From contig CAKTYE010000006.1 of assembly GCA_934631985.1 (NCBI GenBank), positions 1 to 64,000 of the forward strand: a stretch of 64,000 bases of DNA, given 5' to 3'. Made by a program: the position numbers and the translations under genes. This DNA comes from an uncultured Clostridia bacterium (GTDB taxonomy: Bacteria; Bacillota; Clostridia; Christensenellales; Aristaeellaceae). The notes under the pieces were generated by a model that saw only the letters and a list, made by a program, of their open reading frames with translations, ran no database searches and was not told where the DNA came from. This document shows, piece after piece, positions 8,701-15,489 of the stretch. Position 1 is the stretch's first letter, and each line of letters starts with the position of its first letter.

Positions 8701-8757
8701 GACCGCAAAGACCCGCGGGTCCGCCAGCCATTCCAGAGAAAACCGTTCGGCGTTCAT
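5725..8757 (-). CDS. lacZ: Beta-galactosidase, glycoside hydrolase family 2
   Basis: A 1010-aa LacZ of the long (E. coli-type) class, hydrolysing lactose and other beta-galactosides in the cytosol. The acid/base Glu is in SCGNESFGG (about residue 460) and the nucleophile Glu in NCEYIHAMGNS (about residue 527). Order: sugar-binding jelly roll, immunoglobulin-like domain, TIM barrel (FHGVNRHEFHRERGRV), second Ig-like domain, large C-terminal beta-sandwich. The start at 8757 has GGGAGG eight bases upstream; the frame runs on to 8919, but that extension is translated CRISPR repeat and leader. No lactose permease adjoins. GalM and galE lie 8-10 kb away. Confidence 0.95.
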   Translation of the reverse strand: MNAERFSLEWLADPRVFAVNRLRPFSDHAIFASTAEAHQKASSLKKSLRGAWRLRFAPNPEAAPLDFWREGFDDAAFDTVQVPGHLELQGYGRVQYVNTQYPWDGLEQLAIGETPREHNTVGCYVKRFSLTAAEAASRVVLTMEGVEAAAAIWLNGKFVGYGEDCFTSAHYDVSGIAHAGENRLCVACFQRCSGSWLNDQDFWRFSGIFRDVTLTFEPKAHVTDLFVHTPLNDDFTQARLELEAELRLPESGAALTVTMTAPDGRQVLQHTCPAQAQTALNFPVEHPLLWNGETPHLYTLTLTLSDAAGAVYEVAVTEVGFRRFEIKDKLMLLNGKRIVFHGVNRHEFHRERGRVLTEADMMQDITLMKRHHINAVRTCHYPNDSRWYRLCDRYGIYLIDETNLETHGTWGYPGADKVGYAEALPGNHPEWRDAVVDRGLNMLERDKNHASILIWSCGNESFGGKDLFDLSETLRHRDPSRVIHYEGITWDQRYPGTSDVYSRMYCKPAEIEQYLQNDPQKPFINCEYIHAMGNSLGGMHLYSALEDKYPMYQGGFIWDWVDQGLRIKAPNGSERIAYGGDFGERPTDYNFIGNGIVLADRSLTPKMQEVKFLFQPANLQPDETGVTIRNRRLFESLDDLLLAWSTELNGEVMDSGLATLPHIAPDETAHVELPLEIPEDEGDVTLTCRLVAKTDGTFFHREDEVAVGQTLLRSGDAPLPQAPSARGLVRGSFNVGMHNEKLSALFTLARCGLTSLKNAAGKEMLLQPPKLSLFRAPTDNDQGNRDSCRQAIWHVLSEHAFTEIEKVDVQEKQLTLVVRYSHPLLPGCDLHVTYVCEEADSVKVTLDFPGAPGQSDLPAFGLSFLLDASLTHVDYYGVGPMETYADRCSGGVLGRFHYEVQDNLVPYMKPQECGNRMGVRTLSVTDDQGAGVVVEAIDTPLEISVLPWTAEQLEAAGHYDELQAPSRTVLDIALKRKGVGGDDSWGAPVHPEFCIPADQPLKLSFRLKVK

Positions 8758-8809
8758 CTCATTTACCTCCCTGGGGAATGTCCCCCGATTGTGAAACGTA
8801 TCTGGGTGT

Positions 8810-8838
8810 ATTGTACCGTATGAGGCGGGGTTTGTAAA
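8810..8838 (-). promoter_or_regulatory. lacZ promoter
   Basis: TTTACA (8838-8833) and TACAAT (8815-8810) on the minus strand, 17-base spacer, leader of about 45 nt before the lacZ start. The promoter sits between lacZ and the end of the CRISPR remnant. Confidence 0.7.
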
Positions 8839-8887
8839 TGAGGGAAATTTGCGAAAAAAGGGTGGGGGATTGGGGAAGCTTGTCGAT

Positions 8888-9098
8888 GGGATTACCCCCG
8901 CACACGCGGGGAAAGCCATGTACAGTCCGAGTAGACCTCCTCGAAATCGGGATCACCCCCGCCTACGCGGGGAAAACGTCTGCGATTTTGTGGCGACTCA
9001 TCCAAACCAGGGATCACCCCCGCCGTGCGGTGAAAACTCGTTCAGCGGCTTTGTGTCAAACCAGCGCACAGGATCACCCCCGCTCGTGCGGGGAAGCC
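8888..9098 (-). CRISPR. Decayed type I-E CRISPR array, four repeats
   Basis: Repeats at 8888-8916, 8949-8977, 9010-9037 and 9070-9098 follow the I-E pattern (GGGATCACCCCCGC...GCGGGGAAAAC on the plus strand) with 32-nt spacers, so the 61-nt period is intact. Only 8949-8977 looks consensus-like; the others carry substitutions, and the third has lost one base (28 nt). Such divergence is typical of arrays no longer maintained. The crRNA strand is probably minus, as for the cas genes beside it. No clear leader is left. Confidence 0.88.
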
Positions 9099-9140
9099 AC
9101 TAATCCCTTCCAGCAATTCCAACGCTTTCCGCATTGCCGC

Positions 9141-9248
9141 TCAGCGAATTGCTTTCAGTTTCTCAAGCACGCTGTAAGTCAGGCGGCAGTCCGCCAGGGC
9201 GCGGTGCGTCTGCGGCTCGTTCAGGTAAAAGTGTGTCCTATCTGCCAT
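9141..9248 (-). pseudogene. C-terminal scrap of Cas2-DnaQ-type exonuclease
   Basis: A 35-codon frame starting MADRTHFYLNEPQTHRALAD and ending VLEKLKAIR carries the last motif of DEDDh exonucleases (HRALAD). In some type I-E systems Cas2 is fused to such a DnaQ domain, and the position between cas6e and the array is exactly where cas1-cas2 should be. The first four codons, with AAGAAGG upstream, may be the start of the lost cas1 joined to the dnaQ end by a deletion. Not functional as an exonuclease: the other acidic motifs are gone. Confidence 0.6.
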
Positions 9249-9263
9249 GGTCACAGCCTTCTT

Positions 9264-9920
9264 TCAGGGCCGCACCACTGTCAGCAGCCCCAGCCCGTAG
9301 GCCTTGCCGCGTCCGATGCCGCCTGTCAGCGCTTCGCGGAACTTTGCTGCATCCGTCACGGTCAGCAGGCCTTCGTAGGTCACGCCCAGCAGCTTGACCT
9401 GCTCCCCCGTCTTTTTAGTGAAGGTGTACCACTGGTTGCGTTTCATGCCAAAGGTGTCCTCCGTCACCGCAAAGCCGTGTACCTCGCCCTGATGGATGAG
9501 CCAGTCCGTCTGTGTTTTCGGCTCCCGCTTTCCCGGCAGCAGCTTGTCGGGCCTGCGTATCAGCGTACAGGCATGCACCTTGCCGCGCGCATTTTCCGTG
9601 CAGGAGCTGTAGGTCGGATTTCCGTGCAAGCGGAACTGCCAGACCGAGCCGGGGGTCATGCGTTCCAGCAGGGGTGTGTAATCCCGGGTCTCGGGCGCTT
9701 CCCCTGTGCCGAACTGCGCCACAAGGTGCGACAACTCCGGCCTTTCCGCGCTGAGCAGCAGCAGATAGTACTGCCCGCCCAGCGTGTCCAGCCGCCAGAG
9801 GGCGCGGCTCGTCCGCGGCTCAAAGGACTGCTCCACCGCGCCGTGCAGCATGGAAGGATTTTGCAGCGCCAGCATGGTATCCCGCCGGGTCATGTCCAGC
9901 GCAACTCTTGATAAATACAT
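9264..9920 (-). CDS. cas6e: CRISPR Cas6e crRNA endoribonuclease
   Basis: The 218-aa protein matches Cas6e (Cse3/CasE), which cuts pre-crRNA at the repeat hairpin and stays in Cascade. Visible: N-terminal MYLSRVALDM strand, LHGAVEQSF with the conserved His (about residue 26), ETRDYTPLLERM, and the C-terminal glycine-rich loop GIGRGKAYGLGLLTVV. Length is normal and no frameshift is seen. It starts eight bases after the broken cas5e frame, behind TTGAGGTGA. With cas3, cse1, cse2, cas7, cas1 and cas2 missing from the window it cannot interfere by itself; it may survive by chance or still process RNA. Confidence 0.88.
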   Translation of the reverse strand: MYLSRVALDMTRRDTMLALQNPSMLHGAVEQSFEPRTSRALWRLDTLGGQYYLLLLSAERPELSHLVAQFGTGEAPETRDYTPLLERMTPGSVWQFRLHGNPTYSSCTENARGKVHACTLIRRPDKLLPGKREPKTQTDWLIHQGEVHGFAVTEDTFGMKRNQWYTFTKKTGEQVKLLGVTYEGLLTVTDAAKFREALTGGIGRGKAYGLGLLTVVRP

Positions 9921-9924
9921 CGGC

Positions 9925-10304
9925 TCACCTCAATTCGCCCATGGGATCATGCTCTTTTTCCGCCGGGCGTGTCATCCAGGTCTCCCGTGCGGCGCGATAG
10001 CCATATTCCCGGTGATAGGGGCTGAAGCTGATCGGCACGTCTCGCATTCTTGCCGGGCCTGCGGCATCCTCCAGCACGATACGCACGGTTTCCGTTTCCT
10101 GCCGTCCGCTGCCTGCGGTCAGGCTCGGCTCCTGGGTCAGCGCGGCCTCCAGCGGCGCGTCCCGCCGCAGGCCCAGCGCCGCCGCCAGCAGACCGATCAC
10201 GCCGCTCTTGGTCGGCTCGCGATTCGTTCGGCACACATCGAACCGCGCATCCACGCCCCAGGCTTGCATTGGCCCCGCGAAGCGCAAAAGCAGCGTAGCG
10301 TCAT
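9925..10304 (-). pseudogene. cas5e: cas5e with internal deletion and start frameshift
   Basis: The N-terminal block TLLLRFAGPMQAWG and KSGVIGLLAAALGLRRDAPL is classic Cas5e, and the end (DVPISFSPYHREYGYRAARE ... DPMGELR) is the Cas5e C-terminus, yet only about 125 codons separate start and stop, against roughly 220-250 in the family: about 100 residues are missing from the middle. The only ATG near the N-terminus (10302-10304) is out of frame with the Cas5 reading, so translation would need TTG at 10287. The protein would lack most of its RRM core. It is upstream of cas6e in the normal I-E order. Confidence 0.8.
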
Positions 10305-10795
10305 TTTAGAACCATTCCTATTTTTATTAAGCCTTTTCGCGCTGTGAGCAAAAAAATTTACAGAACGTCACGTGCTGTCTTTGGGCCCGCGGCATCCTGT
10401 AGAATTTTATACCCCCCACACGCAGGGAACCTATACGCACCCATTTCTTCGTCGGATCACCTCTGCTACCGCAGAGCTACAAATGGGCGAGGGTATCTTA
10501 ACACGCATTCGTGAACACTGTCTATGACAGAGCTAGCGTTTTGCAGCACCGCAGCATTTCTCTTTTCGCTTACTGCATCAAGCGATGCAAAAAATGTATA
10601 CTAAGAGCTCAGCAGGGTTCATATTTACGCAAAACGCAAGTATTCCATGCACCCCCCTTATCAATCGTCTCGCATGCTCATGCAATTGCATTGAATAATC
10701 ATGTAAATTTTATCGTCTTTTTCTCCCCTTCCTTGACATGTCCCCCGCAGAATGGTATCATGTTTTTACATGTAACGGAAGGAAGGCTGCCTGTC
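10305..10795. other. Intergenic region with possible decayed repeats
   Basis: No gene is supported here. At about 10405-10431 and 10454-10480 two stretches resemble the type I-E repeat (ACCCCCCACACGCAGGGAAC; GGATCACCTCTGCTACCGCA), but their 48-nt spacing is not the 61-nt period. The remainder is AT-rich and carries the promoter of the sugar transferase gene. Confidence 0.4.
10733..10761 (+). promoter_or_regulatory. Promoter of sugar transferase gene
   Basis: TTGACA at 10733-10738, TATCAT at 10756-10761, 17-base spacer; 5' leader about 28 nt. Confidence 0.75.
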
Positions 10796-12205
10796 ATGGA
10801 GCGACTGCTACGGCGGTTGAAGCGGCACAGGTCAACCCTGCTGCTCAGCTTTTTCCGCCTTCTGACCTATGGATGCCTGACGGCCCTCTTCTTCGGCCTG
10901 ATGTCCATCCATAACTGGTATCTGCTGCATCCCTCCCGGACGCTGGCAACCACCGCGCTGACCTTTGGCACCATGATTCTGGTGATGAATGCCGTCTACG
11001 GCGGCTATGCCGTGGGCAAGCGCAAAAGCAAGCCCGTGATTTCCTCCATGTCCCTGGCGATCCTCGCCACGGACACGGTGACGTATCTGCAATTGCAGAT
11101 CATGAACGTCAACGACAACAACAACAGCCATCTGCGGCTGTTCGGCCCGGACTTTCCACTGCTGCTGCTGTGCATGCTGCTGCAGGTCATCGTCATCATC
11201 TTCTGGGTGCGGCTGGGCAGCAACATGTATTTCAGCATCACGCCGCCCAGCGAGTGCCTGCTCGTGCTGGGTTCACCTGCGGAGGAAGCACTGCTGCGGC
11301 GCAGAATGAACGTCTACCGCCTGCAATGGCATGTGGCGGACGCGGCGCTGTACAACGACCCCAGCCTGCCGGAAAAGCTCGCCGGGGTGGAGACGGTGGT
11401 GCTGGGCAGCGTCCCGGGCGCCTGCAGAAACAATCTGCTGCGGGACTGCTACGCCGCGCAGAAAAATGTGCTGTGCTATGCCGCGCTGGAGGACATCATG
11501 GTCAGCAACGGCAAGCAGCTCATCCTTGACGACGCGCCCTTTCTGGAGATCACTGCGTCCCACATGACGCTGTATCAGCGGGTGGTGAAGCGGCTGGGCG
11601 ATCTGCTTGTCTCTGGGCTGGGGCTGCTGGTTCTCAGCCCTCTGCTAGGGATCATCGCCCTGTGCATTCATTTGGAGGACGGCGGCCCGGTGATCTTCCG
11701 TCAGCAGCGGGTAACGCTTCGCGGACGCATTTTCACCATTTACAAATTCCGCACCATGCGCGTGGATGCCTGCGCTCAGGCGCATCAGGTGTCCGCCACG
11801 CAGGGCGATCCCCGCATTACCCGGGTGGGCCAGGTGCTGCGGCGCTGCCGTCTGGACGAGCTGCCCCAGCTGGTCAACATTTTCCGCGGCGACATGACGC
11901 TGGTCGGCCCGCGTCCCGAAATGGTAGAAAACGTGGAAAAGTACAAGGCGCAGTATCCCGACTTTGTGTACCGGGAGAAGATGAAGGCCGGTCTGACCGG
12001 CTATGCGCAGATCGAAGGCAAGTACAACACCACCCCCGAGGACAAGCTAATGCTTGACCTGATGTACATCGAGAGCTTTTCCATCTGGCTGGACGTGAAG
12101 CTGCTTTTCCGCACCCTGACGGTGTTTTTCAAGTCGGACAGCACCGAGGGCTTTGCAGCTGCGCCGAAGGAGGACACAGAGGAACATAAGGATCTTTCGG
12201 CGTAA
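10796..12205 (+). CDS. Polyprenyl-phosphate sugar-1-phosphate transferase
   Basis: The 469-aa enzyme is a WbaP/CpsE-type polyisoprenyl-phosphate hexose-1-phosphate transferase that starts exopolysaccharide or capsule repeat units by moving a sugar phosphate from a UDP-sugar to undecaprenyl phosphate. Four N-terminal membrane helices lie in residues 18-150, then a cytoplasmic Rossmann-like region, then the catalytic domain with its re-entrant helix (LGDLLVSGLGLLVLSPLLG), GGPVIFRQQRV, YKFRTMRVDA and LDELPQLVNIFRGDMTLVGP. The ATG at 10796 has GGAAGG nine bases upstream; the frame opens 285 bases earlier without a site. The next two genes make nucleotide sugars on the same strand. Confidence 0.9.
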   Translation: MERLLRRLKRHRSTLLLSFFRLLTYGCLTALFFGLMSIHNWYLLHPSRTLATTALTFGTMILVMNAVYGGYAVGKRKSKPVISSMSLAILATDTVTYLQLQIMNVNDNNNSHLRLFGPDFPLLLLCMLLQVIVIIFWVRLGSNMYFSITPPSECLLVLGSPAEEALLRRRMNVYRLQWHVADAALYNDPSLPEKLAGVETVVLGSVPGACRNNLLRDCYAAQKNVLCYAALEDIMVSNGKQLILDDAPFLEITASHMTLYQRVVKRLGDLLVSGLGLLVLSPLLGIIALCIHLEDGGPVIFRQQRVTLRGRIFTIYKFRTMRVDACAQAHQVSATQGDPRITRVGQVLRRCRLDELPQLVNIFRGDMTLVGPRPEMVENVEKYKAQYPDFVYREKMKAGLTGYAQIEGKYNTTPEDKLMLDLMYIESFSIWLDVKLLFRTLTVFFKSDSTEGFAAAPKEDTEEHKDLSA

Positions 12206-12230
12206 GACGGCGGATTCATGCGAAGTACAG

Positions 12231-12287
12231 GATATTCCAACGGGGAGTTTATCTTCCACCATCCGCCTTCTGCGGAAGAAGGCAAGG
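12231..12287 (-). repeat. Dispersed ~130-bp repeat family, short copy
   Basis: GATATTCCAACGGGGAGTTT followed by TATCTTCCACCA and CCTTCTGCGGAAGAAGGCAAG matches, inverted, the elements at 44852-44991 and 60461-60583. The central GC hairpin present in the other copies is reduced here. It lies in the 242-base gap after the sugar transferase gene. Confidence 0.7.
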
Positions 12288-12447
12288 TATAAGTCCTGCA
12301 CTGTGACGGCGGCACCAGCTCCACAGTGGGAAGCTGGCAGGTGCAGGGCTGACTACGGACAGACGCTTTTTGAGAGTATCCGCGCCCTTGTTTATCCCGC
12401 ACATTCCCTTTTTTCATAAATTTCCATTCAAAGGAGGATATTGAACA

Positions 12448-13356
12448 ATGAAGAAAACCTTGCTCATCATGGCGGCAGGCCTCGGCTCCCGCTACGGCGG
12501 CGGCGGCACCAAGCAGGTGGATCATATGGGTCCGAACGGCGAAATTCTGATGGAGTATTCCATTTACGACGCCATGGAAGCAGGCTTCAACAAGGTGGTT
12601 TTCGTCATCAAACGCAGCATGGAGGCATCCTTCCGGGCGCAGGTAGGCGATAAGATCGCCGCCAAGGTGGAAGCGCACTACGCCTTCCAGGAATACGACA
12701 GCCTGCCCACAGGCTTCACGCCCCCCGAGGGCCGCACCAAGCCCTATGGCACGGTGCATGCGGTGCTGTGCGCCAAGGACCTTATTCAGGAACCCTTCGC
12801 GGTCATCAACGCGGATGATTACTACGGCAAGGACGCTTTCGTTGCCATGTCCGCATCGCTGGACAAGCTGGCGACTCGGGATGCGCATGCGTCCATGGTG
12901 GCGTATTACCTGTGCAACACCGTATCCGAAAACGGCGATGTGACCCGCGGCGTATGCGAAAAGAGCGCCTCCAACCACCTGGTGAAGGTCACGGAAACCT
13001 ACGGCATCAAGCCCTGCGCCGACGGCACTATCCGCAGCTTTGAGAGCAGCGAGGATGGCATTGTGCTGGATCGGAACGCGCTGGTGTCCATGAACTTCTG
13101 GGGCTTCACCCCCTGGTTCTTCACCCAGGCGGAGACGGCGCTGGCGGCGTTCCTGGCTGGCCCCGGCGATCCCATGAAGAAGGAATATCCCCTGCCCCAG
13201 CTGGTGGACGCGCTGATGCGCGAGCAGGGCCTGAAGGTGGATGTGCTGTCCACCCGCGCGGTGTGGTTCGGCGTGACCAACCCGCAAGACAAGCCCGTGG
13301 TGCAGCAGGAGCTGCGCAAGCTGCATGCGGCGGGTGCTTACCCGGCGGCGCTGTAA
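12448..13356 (+). CDS. Sugar nucleotidyltransferase (NTP transferase fold)
   Basis: A 302-aa GT-A-type nucleotidyltransferase. The N-terminal signature MAAGLGSRYGGGGTKQVD binds the NTP, GRTKPYGTVHAVL and VINADDYYG carry the base- and metal-binding positions. It is likely to couple a sugar 1-phosphate to an NTP for glycan synthesis; the substrate cannot be read from sequence, though it lies between a polyprenyl-phosphate sugar transferase and galE, which favours UDP-hexose metabolism. AGGAGG precedes the ATG by about 10 bases. Confidence 0.8.
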   Translation: MKKTLLIMAAGLGSRYGGGGTKQVDHMGPNGEILMEYSIYDAMEAGFNKVVFVIKRSMEASFRAQVGDKIAAKVEAHYAFQEYDSLPTGFTPPEGRTKPYGTVHAVLCAKDLIQEPFAVINADDYYGKDAFVAMSASLDKLATRDAHASMVAYYLCNTVSENGDVTRGVCEKSASNHLVKVTETYGIKPCADGTIRSFESSEDGIVLDRNALVSMNFWGFTPWFFTQAETALAAFLAGPGDPMKKEYPLPQLVDALMREQGLKVDVLSTRAVWFGVTNPQDKPVVQQELRKLHAAGAYPAAL

Positions 13357-13398
13357 AAATTTTGCAGAAAATTTTGCTGAAAAAGCAACGATTTTTCC

Positions 13399-13426
13399 TT
13401 GACATGCGCGTGGAACGTCGTATGAT
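13399..13426 (+). promoter_or_regulatory. galE promoter
   Basis: TTGACA (13399-13404) and TATGAT (13421-13426) with a 16-base spacer, about 40 bases upstream of the galE start. Confidence 0.7.
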
Positions 13427-13472
13427 GAGAAAGGAATTTTTCCTTTTCTGAAAGCGAAGGAGGACATCTCTC

Positions 13473-14492
13473 ATGAAGATTCTGCTGACCGGCGGCGCTG
13501 GCTTTATCGGAAGCCACACCTGCGTGGAATTGTCTGCGGCGGGCCACGACGTGATCGTGGTCGATAACTTTGTCAACAGCCAGCCCGAGGCCATGCGCCG
13601 CGTGGAGGAGCTGTGCGGCAAGAAGATTCCCACCTACAACGCCGATTGCTGCGACAAGGCGGCCATGACCCGCATTTTCGATGAAAACGAGATCGACGCG
13701 GTGGTGCATTTCGCGGGCCTGAAGGCCGTGGGCGAAAGCGTCCAGAAGCCGCTGGAATACTACCGCAACAACCTGGACTCCACCCTGACCCTGTGCGAGG
13801 TCATGCGTGCGCACAACGTGAAGCGGCTGGTGTTCTCCTCTTCCGCCACGGTGTACGGCGTGCCGGACGAGGTGCCGCTGCGGGAGGACATGTTCTGCAA
13901 GGGCTGCACCAATCCCTACGGCTGGACAAAGTACATGATCGAGAAGATCCTGCAGGGCGTTGTGCATGCGGATCCCACCTGGTCCGTGGTGCTGCTGCGC
14001 TACTTCAACCCCATTGGCGCACATGAGAGCGGACGCATCGGCGAGAACCCCAACGGCATCCCGAACAACCTGATGCCCTACATTGCCAAGGTGGCGGCGG
14101 GTCAGCTGAAGCAGCTGAACGTCTTCGGTGATGATTACAACACCCATGACGGCACCGGCGTGCGGGACTACATCCATGTGGTAGACCTGGCGAAGGGCCA
14201 TGTGGCGGCCTGCGACTACGCCGCCAAGCATGAGGGCTGCGAGATCATCAACCTGGGCACCGGCGTGGGCTACAGCGTGCTGGACATCGTACACACCTTC
14301 TCCCGCGTGAATCATGTGGATGTGCCGTATGTGATCGCCCCCCGCCGCGCGGGCGACATCGACACCTGCTATGCCGATCCTGCCAAGGCGGCGGAGCTGC
14401 TGCACTGGCATGCGGAAAAGACGCTGGATGACATGTGCCGCGACAGCTGGCGCTGGCAAACCCAAAATCCCAACGGATATCAAGATGCGTAA
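13473..14492 (+). CDS. galE: UDP-glucose 4-epimerase
   Basis: The 339-aa short-chain dehydrogenase-type enzyme interconverts UDP-glucose and UDP-galactose with bound NAD+. The NAD motif GGAGFIGSHTC is at residues 7-17, the catalytic SSSATVYG segment near 123 and the YGWTKYM (Tyr-x3-Lys) near 150; length equals the family's. It has its own promoter and AAGGAGG site. Together with LacZ and GalM in this window it supplies Leloir-type galactose handling, although galK and galT are not here, and it feeds UDP-galactose to surface glycan synthesis. Confidence 0.96.
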   Translation: MKILLTGGAGFIGSHTCVELSAAGHDVIVVDNFVNSQPEAMRRVEELCGKKIPTYNADCCDKAAMTRIFDENEIDAVVHFAGLKAVGESVQKPLEYYRNNLDSTLTLCEVMRAHNVKRLVFSSSATVYGVPDEVPLREDMFCKGCTNPYGWTKYMIEKILQGVVHADPTWSVVLLRYFNPIGAHESGRIGENPNGIPNNLMPYIAKVAAGQLKQLNVFGDDYNTHDGTGVRDYIHVVDLAKGHVAACDYAAKHEGCEIINLGTGVGYSVLDIVHTFSRVNHVDVPYVIAPRRAGDIDTCYADPAKAAELLHWHAEKTLDDMCRDSWRWQTQNPNGYQDA

Positions 14493-14507
14493 AGCATTTG
14501 CAAGCAT

Positions 14508-14540
14508 GCGAGGGAGCGTTTGGCTCCCTCGCGTTTTCTT
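14508..14540 (+). terminator. Intrinsic terminator after galE
   Basis: GCGAGGGAGC (14508-14517) pairs with GCTCCCTCGC (14523-14532), followed by GTTTTCTT. The next gene's AGGAGG starts immediately after it. Confidence 0.75.
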
Positions 14541-14555
14541 AGGAGGAATAGCACC

Positions 14556-15044
14556 ATGTTTCGAAGCATGCGACGATTCAAGCAGCAGCTTCCCGCGCAG
14601 GAATGTGAAGCGGTGCTGACCCGAGGCGCTTACGGTGTGCTGGCCCTGACCGGGGATGACGGCTACCCCTACACCGTGCCGCTGAACTACCTTTGGCAGG
14701 ATGGCAAGCTCTATTTCCACTGCGCCAAGGTGGGACATAAGATCGATGCGCTGCAAAACGGCGACAAGGCTTCCTTCTGCGTGGTGGACGAGGCCACGGT
14801 CATCCCGGAAAAGTACACCACCGCCTACCGCAGCGTCATCGTTTTCGGACGAACGAAGCTGCTGTCGCCCAGCGACGTGACCCACGCCCTGCTGGTGGCA
14901 CTGGGAGAAAAGTATAACCCCGGCTATCCTGAAGCCACCCTGCATGAAGTTGCACGCGAATACAAGGATACCGCCGTCATTGAGCTGACCCCCGAGCATA
15001 TCACAGGCAAGGTCGGACGGGAGCTGCTGAAGCAGCAGGGCTGA
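14556..15044 (+). CDS. FMN-binding PNPOx-like/NimA-family protein
   Basis: The 162-aa protein belongs to the pyridoxamine 5'-phosphate oxidase-like split-barrel family, close to the Nim-type subgroup: VLTRGAYGVLALTGDDGYPY, TVPLNYLWQDGKLYFHCAK and GHKIDALQNGDKASFCVVDE are its characteristic strands. Members bind FMN and reduce diverse substrates; some give nitroimidazole tolerance, but most have no known substrate. The start at 14556 follows AGGAGG by nine bases. It may be read from galE through the leaky terminator or from its own promoter. Confidence 0.85.
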   Translation: MFRSMRRFKQQLPAQECEAVLTRGAYGVLALTGDDGYPYTVPLNYLWQDGKLYFHCAKVGHKIDALQNGDKASFCVVDEATVIPEKYTTAYRSVIVFGRTKLLSPSDVTHALLVALGEKYNPGYPEATLHEVAREYKDTAVIELTPEHITGKVGRELLKQQG

Positions 15045-15153
15045 CGCTGTCTCCGCTGCTTCCCAGAGAGCAGGTGGAATGGCAGGCTTTACCATTTCAA
15101 CGGTCAAAAAAGCACCATACATGACGATTTTTCCGTGAATGCAGCGAAAAGTC

Positions 15154-15182
15154 TTGAATTTTGTCGGAACATCGCGTACACT
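15154..15182 (+). promoter_or_regulatory. Probable promoter of diguanylate cyclase gene
   Basis: TTGAAT (15154-15159) and TACACT (15177-15182), 17-base spacer. The leader to the coding start would be about 300 nt because of the hairpin block. Confidence 0.55.
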
Positions 15183-15210
15183 GGTTACATCCTTTGTAAG
15201 TAAAGGTTGC

Positions 15211-15471
15211 ATGTAATTTGTTAGCATGCGTGACTGTCCGCAAAGCTCCTGTGGCACAGGTATATGTAATTTGCCGTCCGCAGAGACAAGGTTTGCTTTT
15301 TCATTCGTGTAACCCGGCTTTGCCGGGTTCGCGGGTTGTCGATTTTTCTTTGCAAAATCGATTCCTTGCAGATGCAGGCGATCCTCTGGTCGCCTACATC
15401 TGGAAAGCCTTCCTCCCTAAAGTGGCCGCAGCCACTTTAGCGACAGTCTGTATGTAATTTGTTAGCATGCG
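15211..15471. repeat. Element bounded by 20-bp direct repeats
   Basis: Direct repeats at 15211-15230 and 15452-15471 are identical over 20 bases. The core, read in reverse, resembles the end of the ~130-bp repeat at 44866-44882 (ATGCTTACAAATTACAT), so the block is probably one or more members of the dispersed repeat families. It carries no coding sequence. Confidence 0.6.
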
Positions 15472-15489
15472 GAAGGGATGTACTGTAAG

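Larger units (their letters stand above)
15045..15489. other. Hairpin-rich intergenic region
   Basis: No gene. It holds a promoter (15154-15182) and then a ~240-base block bounded by two identical 20-base direct repeats (15211-15230 and 15452-15471, core GTAATTTGTTAGCATG). Inside are four hairpins: CCCGGctttgCCGGG, CGATTTTtctttgCAAAATCG, GATGcAGGCGAtcctctgGTCGCCTaCATC, TAAAGTGGCcgcaGCCACTTTA. The block separates the promoter from the diguanylate cyclase gene. Confidence 0.7.

Noticed and set aside
5788..8823. 1011-aa plus-strand frame
   Set aside because: Complement of lacZ in a GC-rich genome; no ribosome site or family motif.
8758..8919. N-terminal extension of the LacZ frame (MAFPACAGVIPSTSF...)
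   Set aside because: It translates a CRISPR repeat and the promoter region; the ribosome site and family alignment place the start at 8757.
13338..15257. 639-aa minus-strand frame
   Set aside because: Shadow of galE and the NimA-like gene.
15210..15480. c-di-GMP riboswitch before the GGDEF gene
   Set aside because: No GEMM-I/II core sequence is visible; hairpins look like repeat-element stems.
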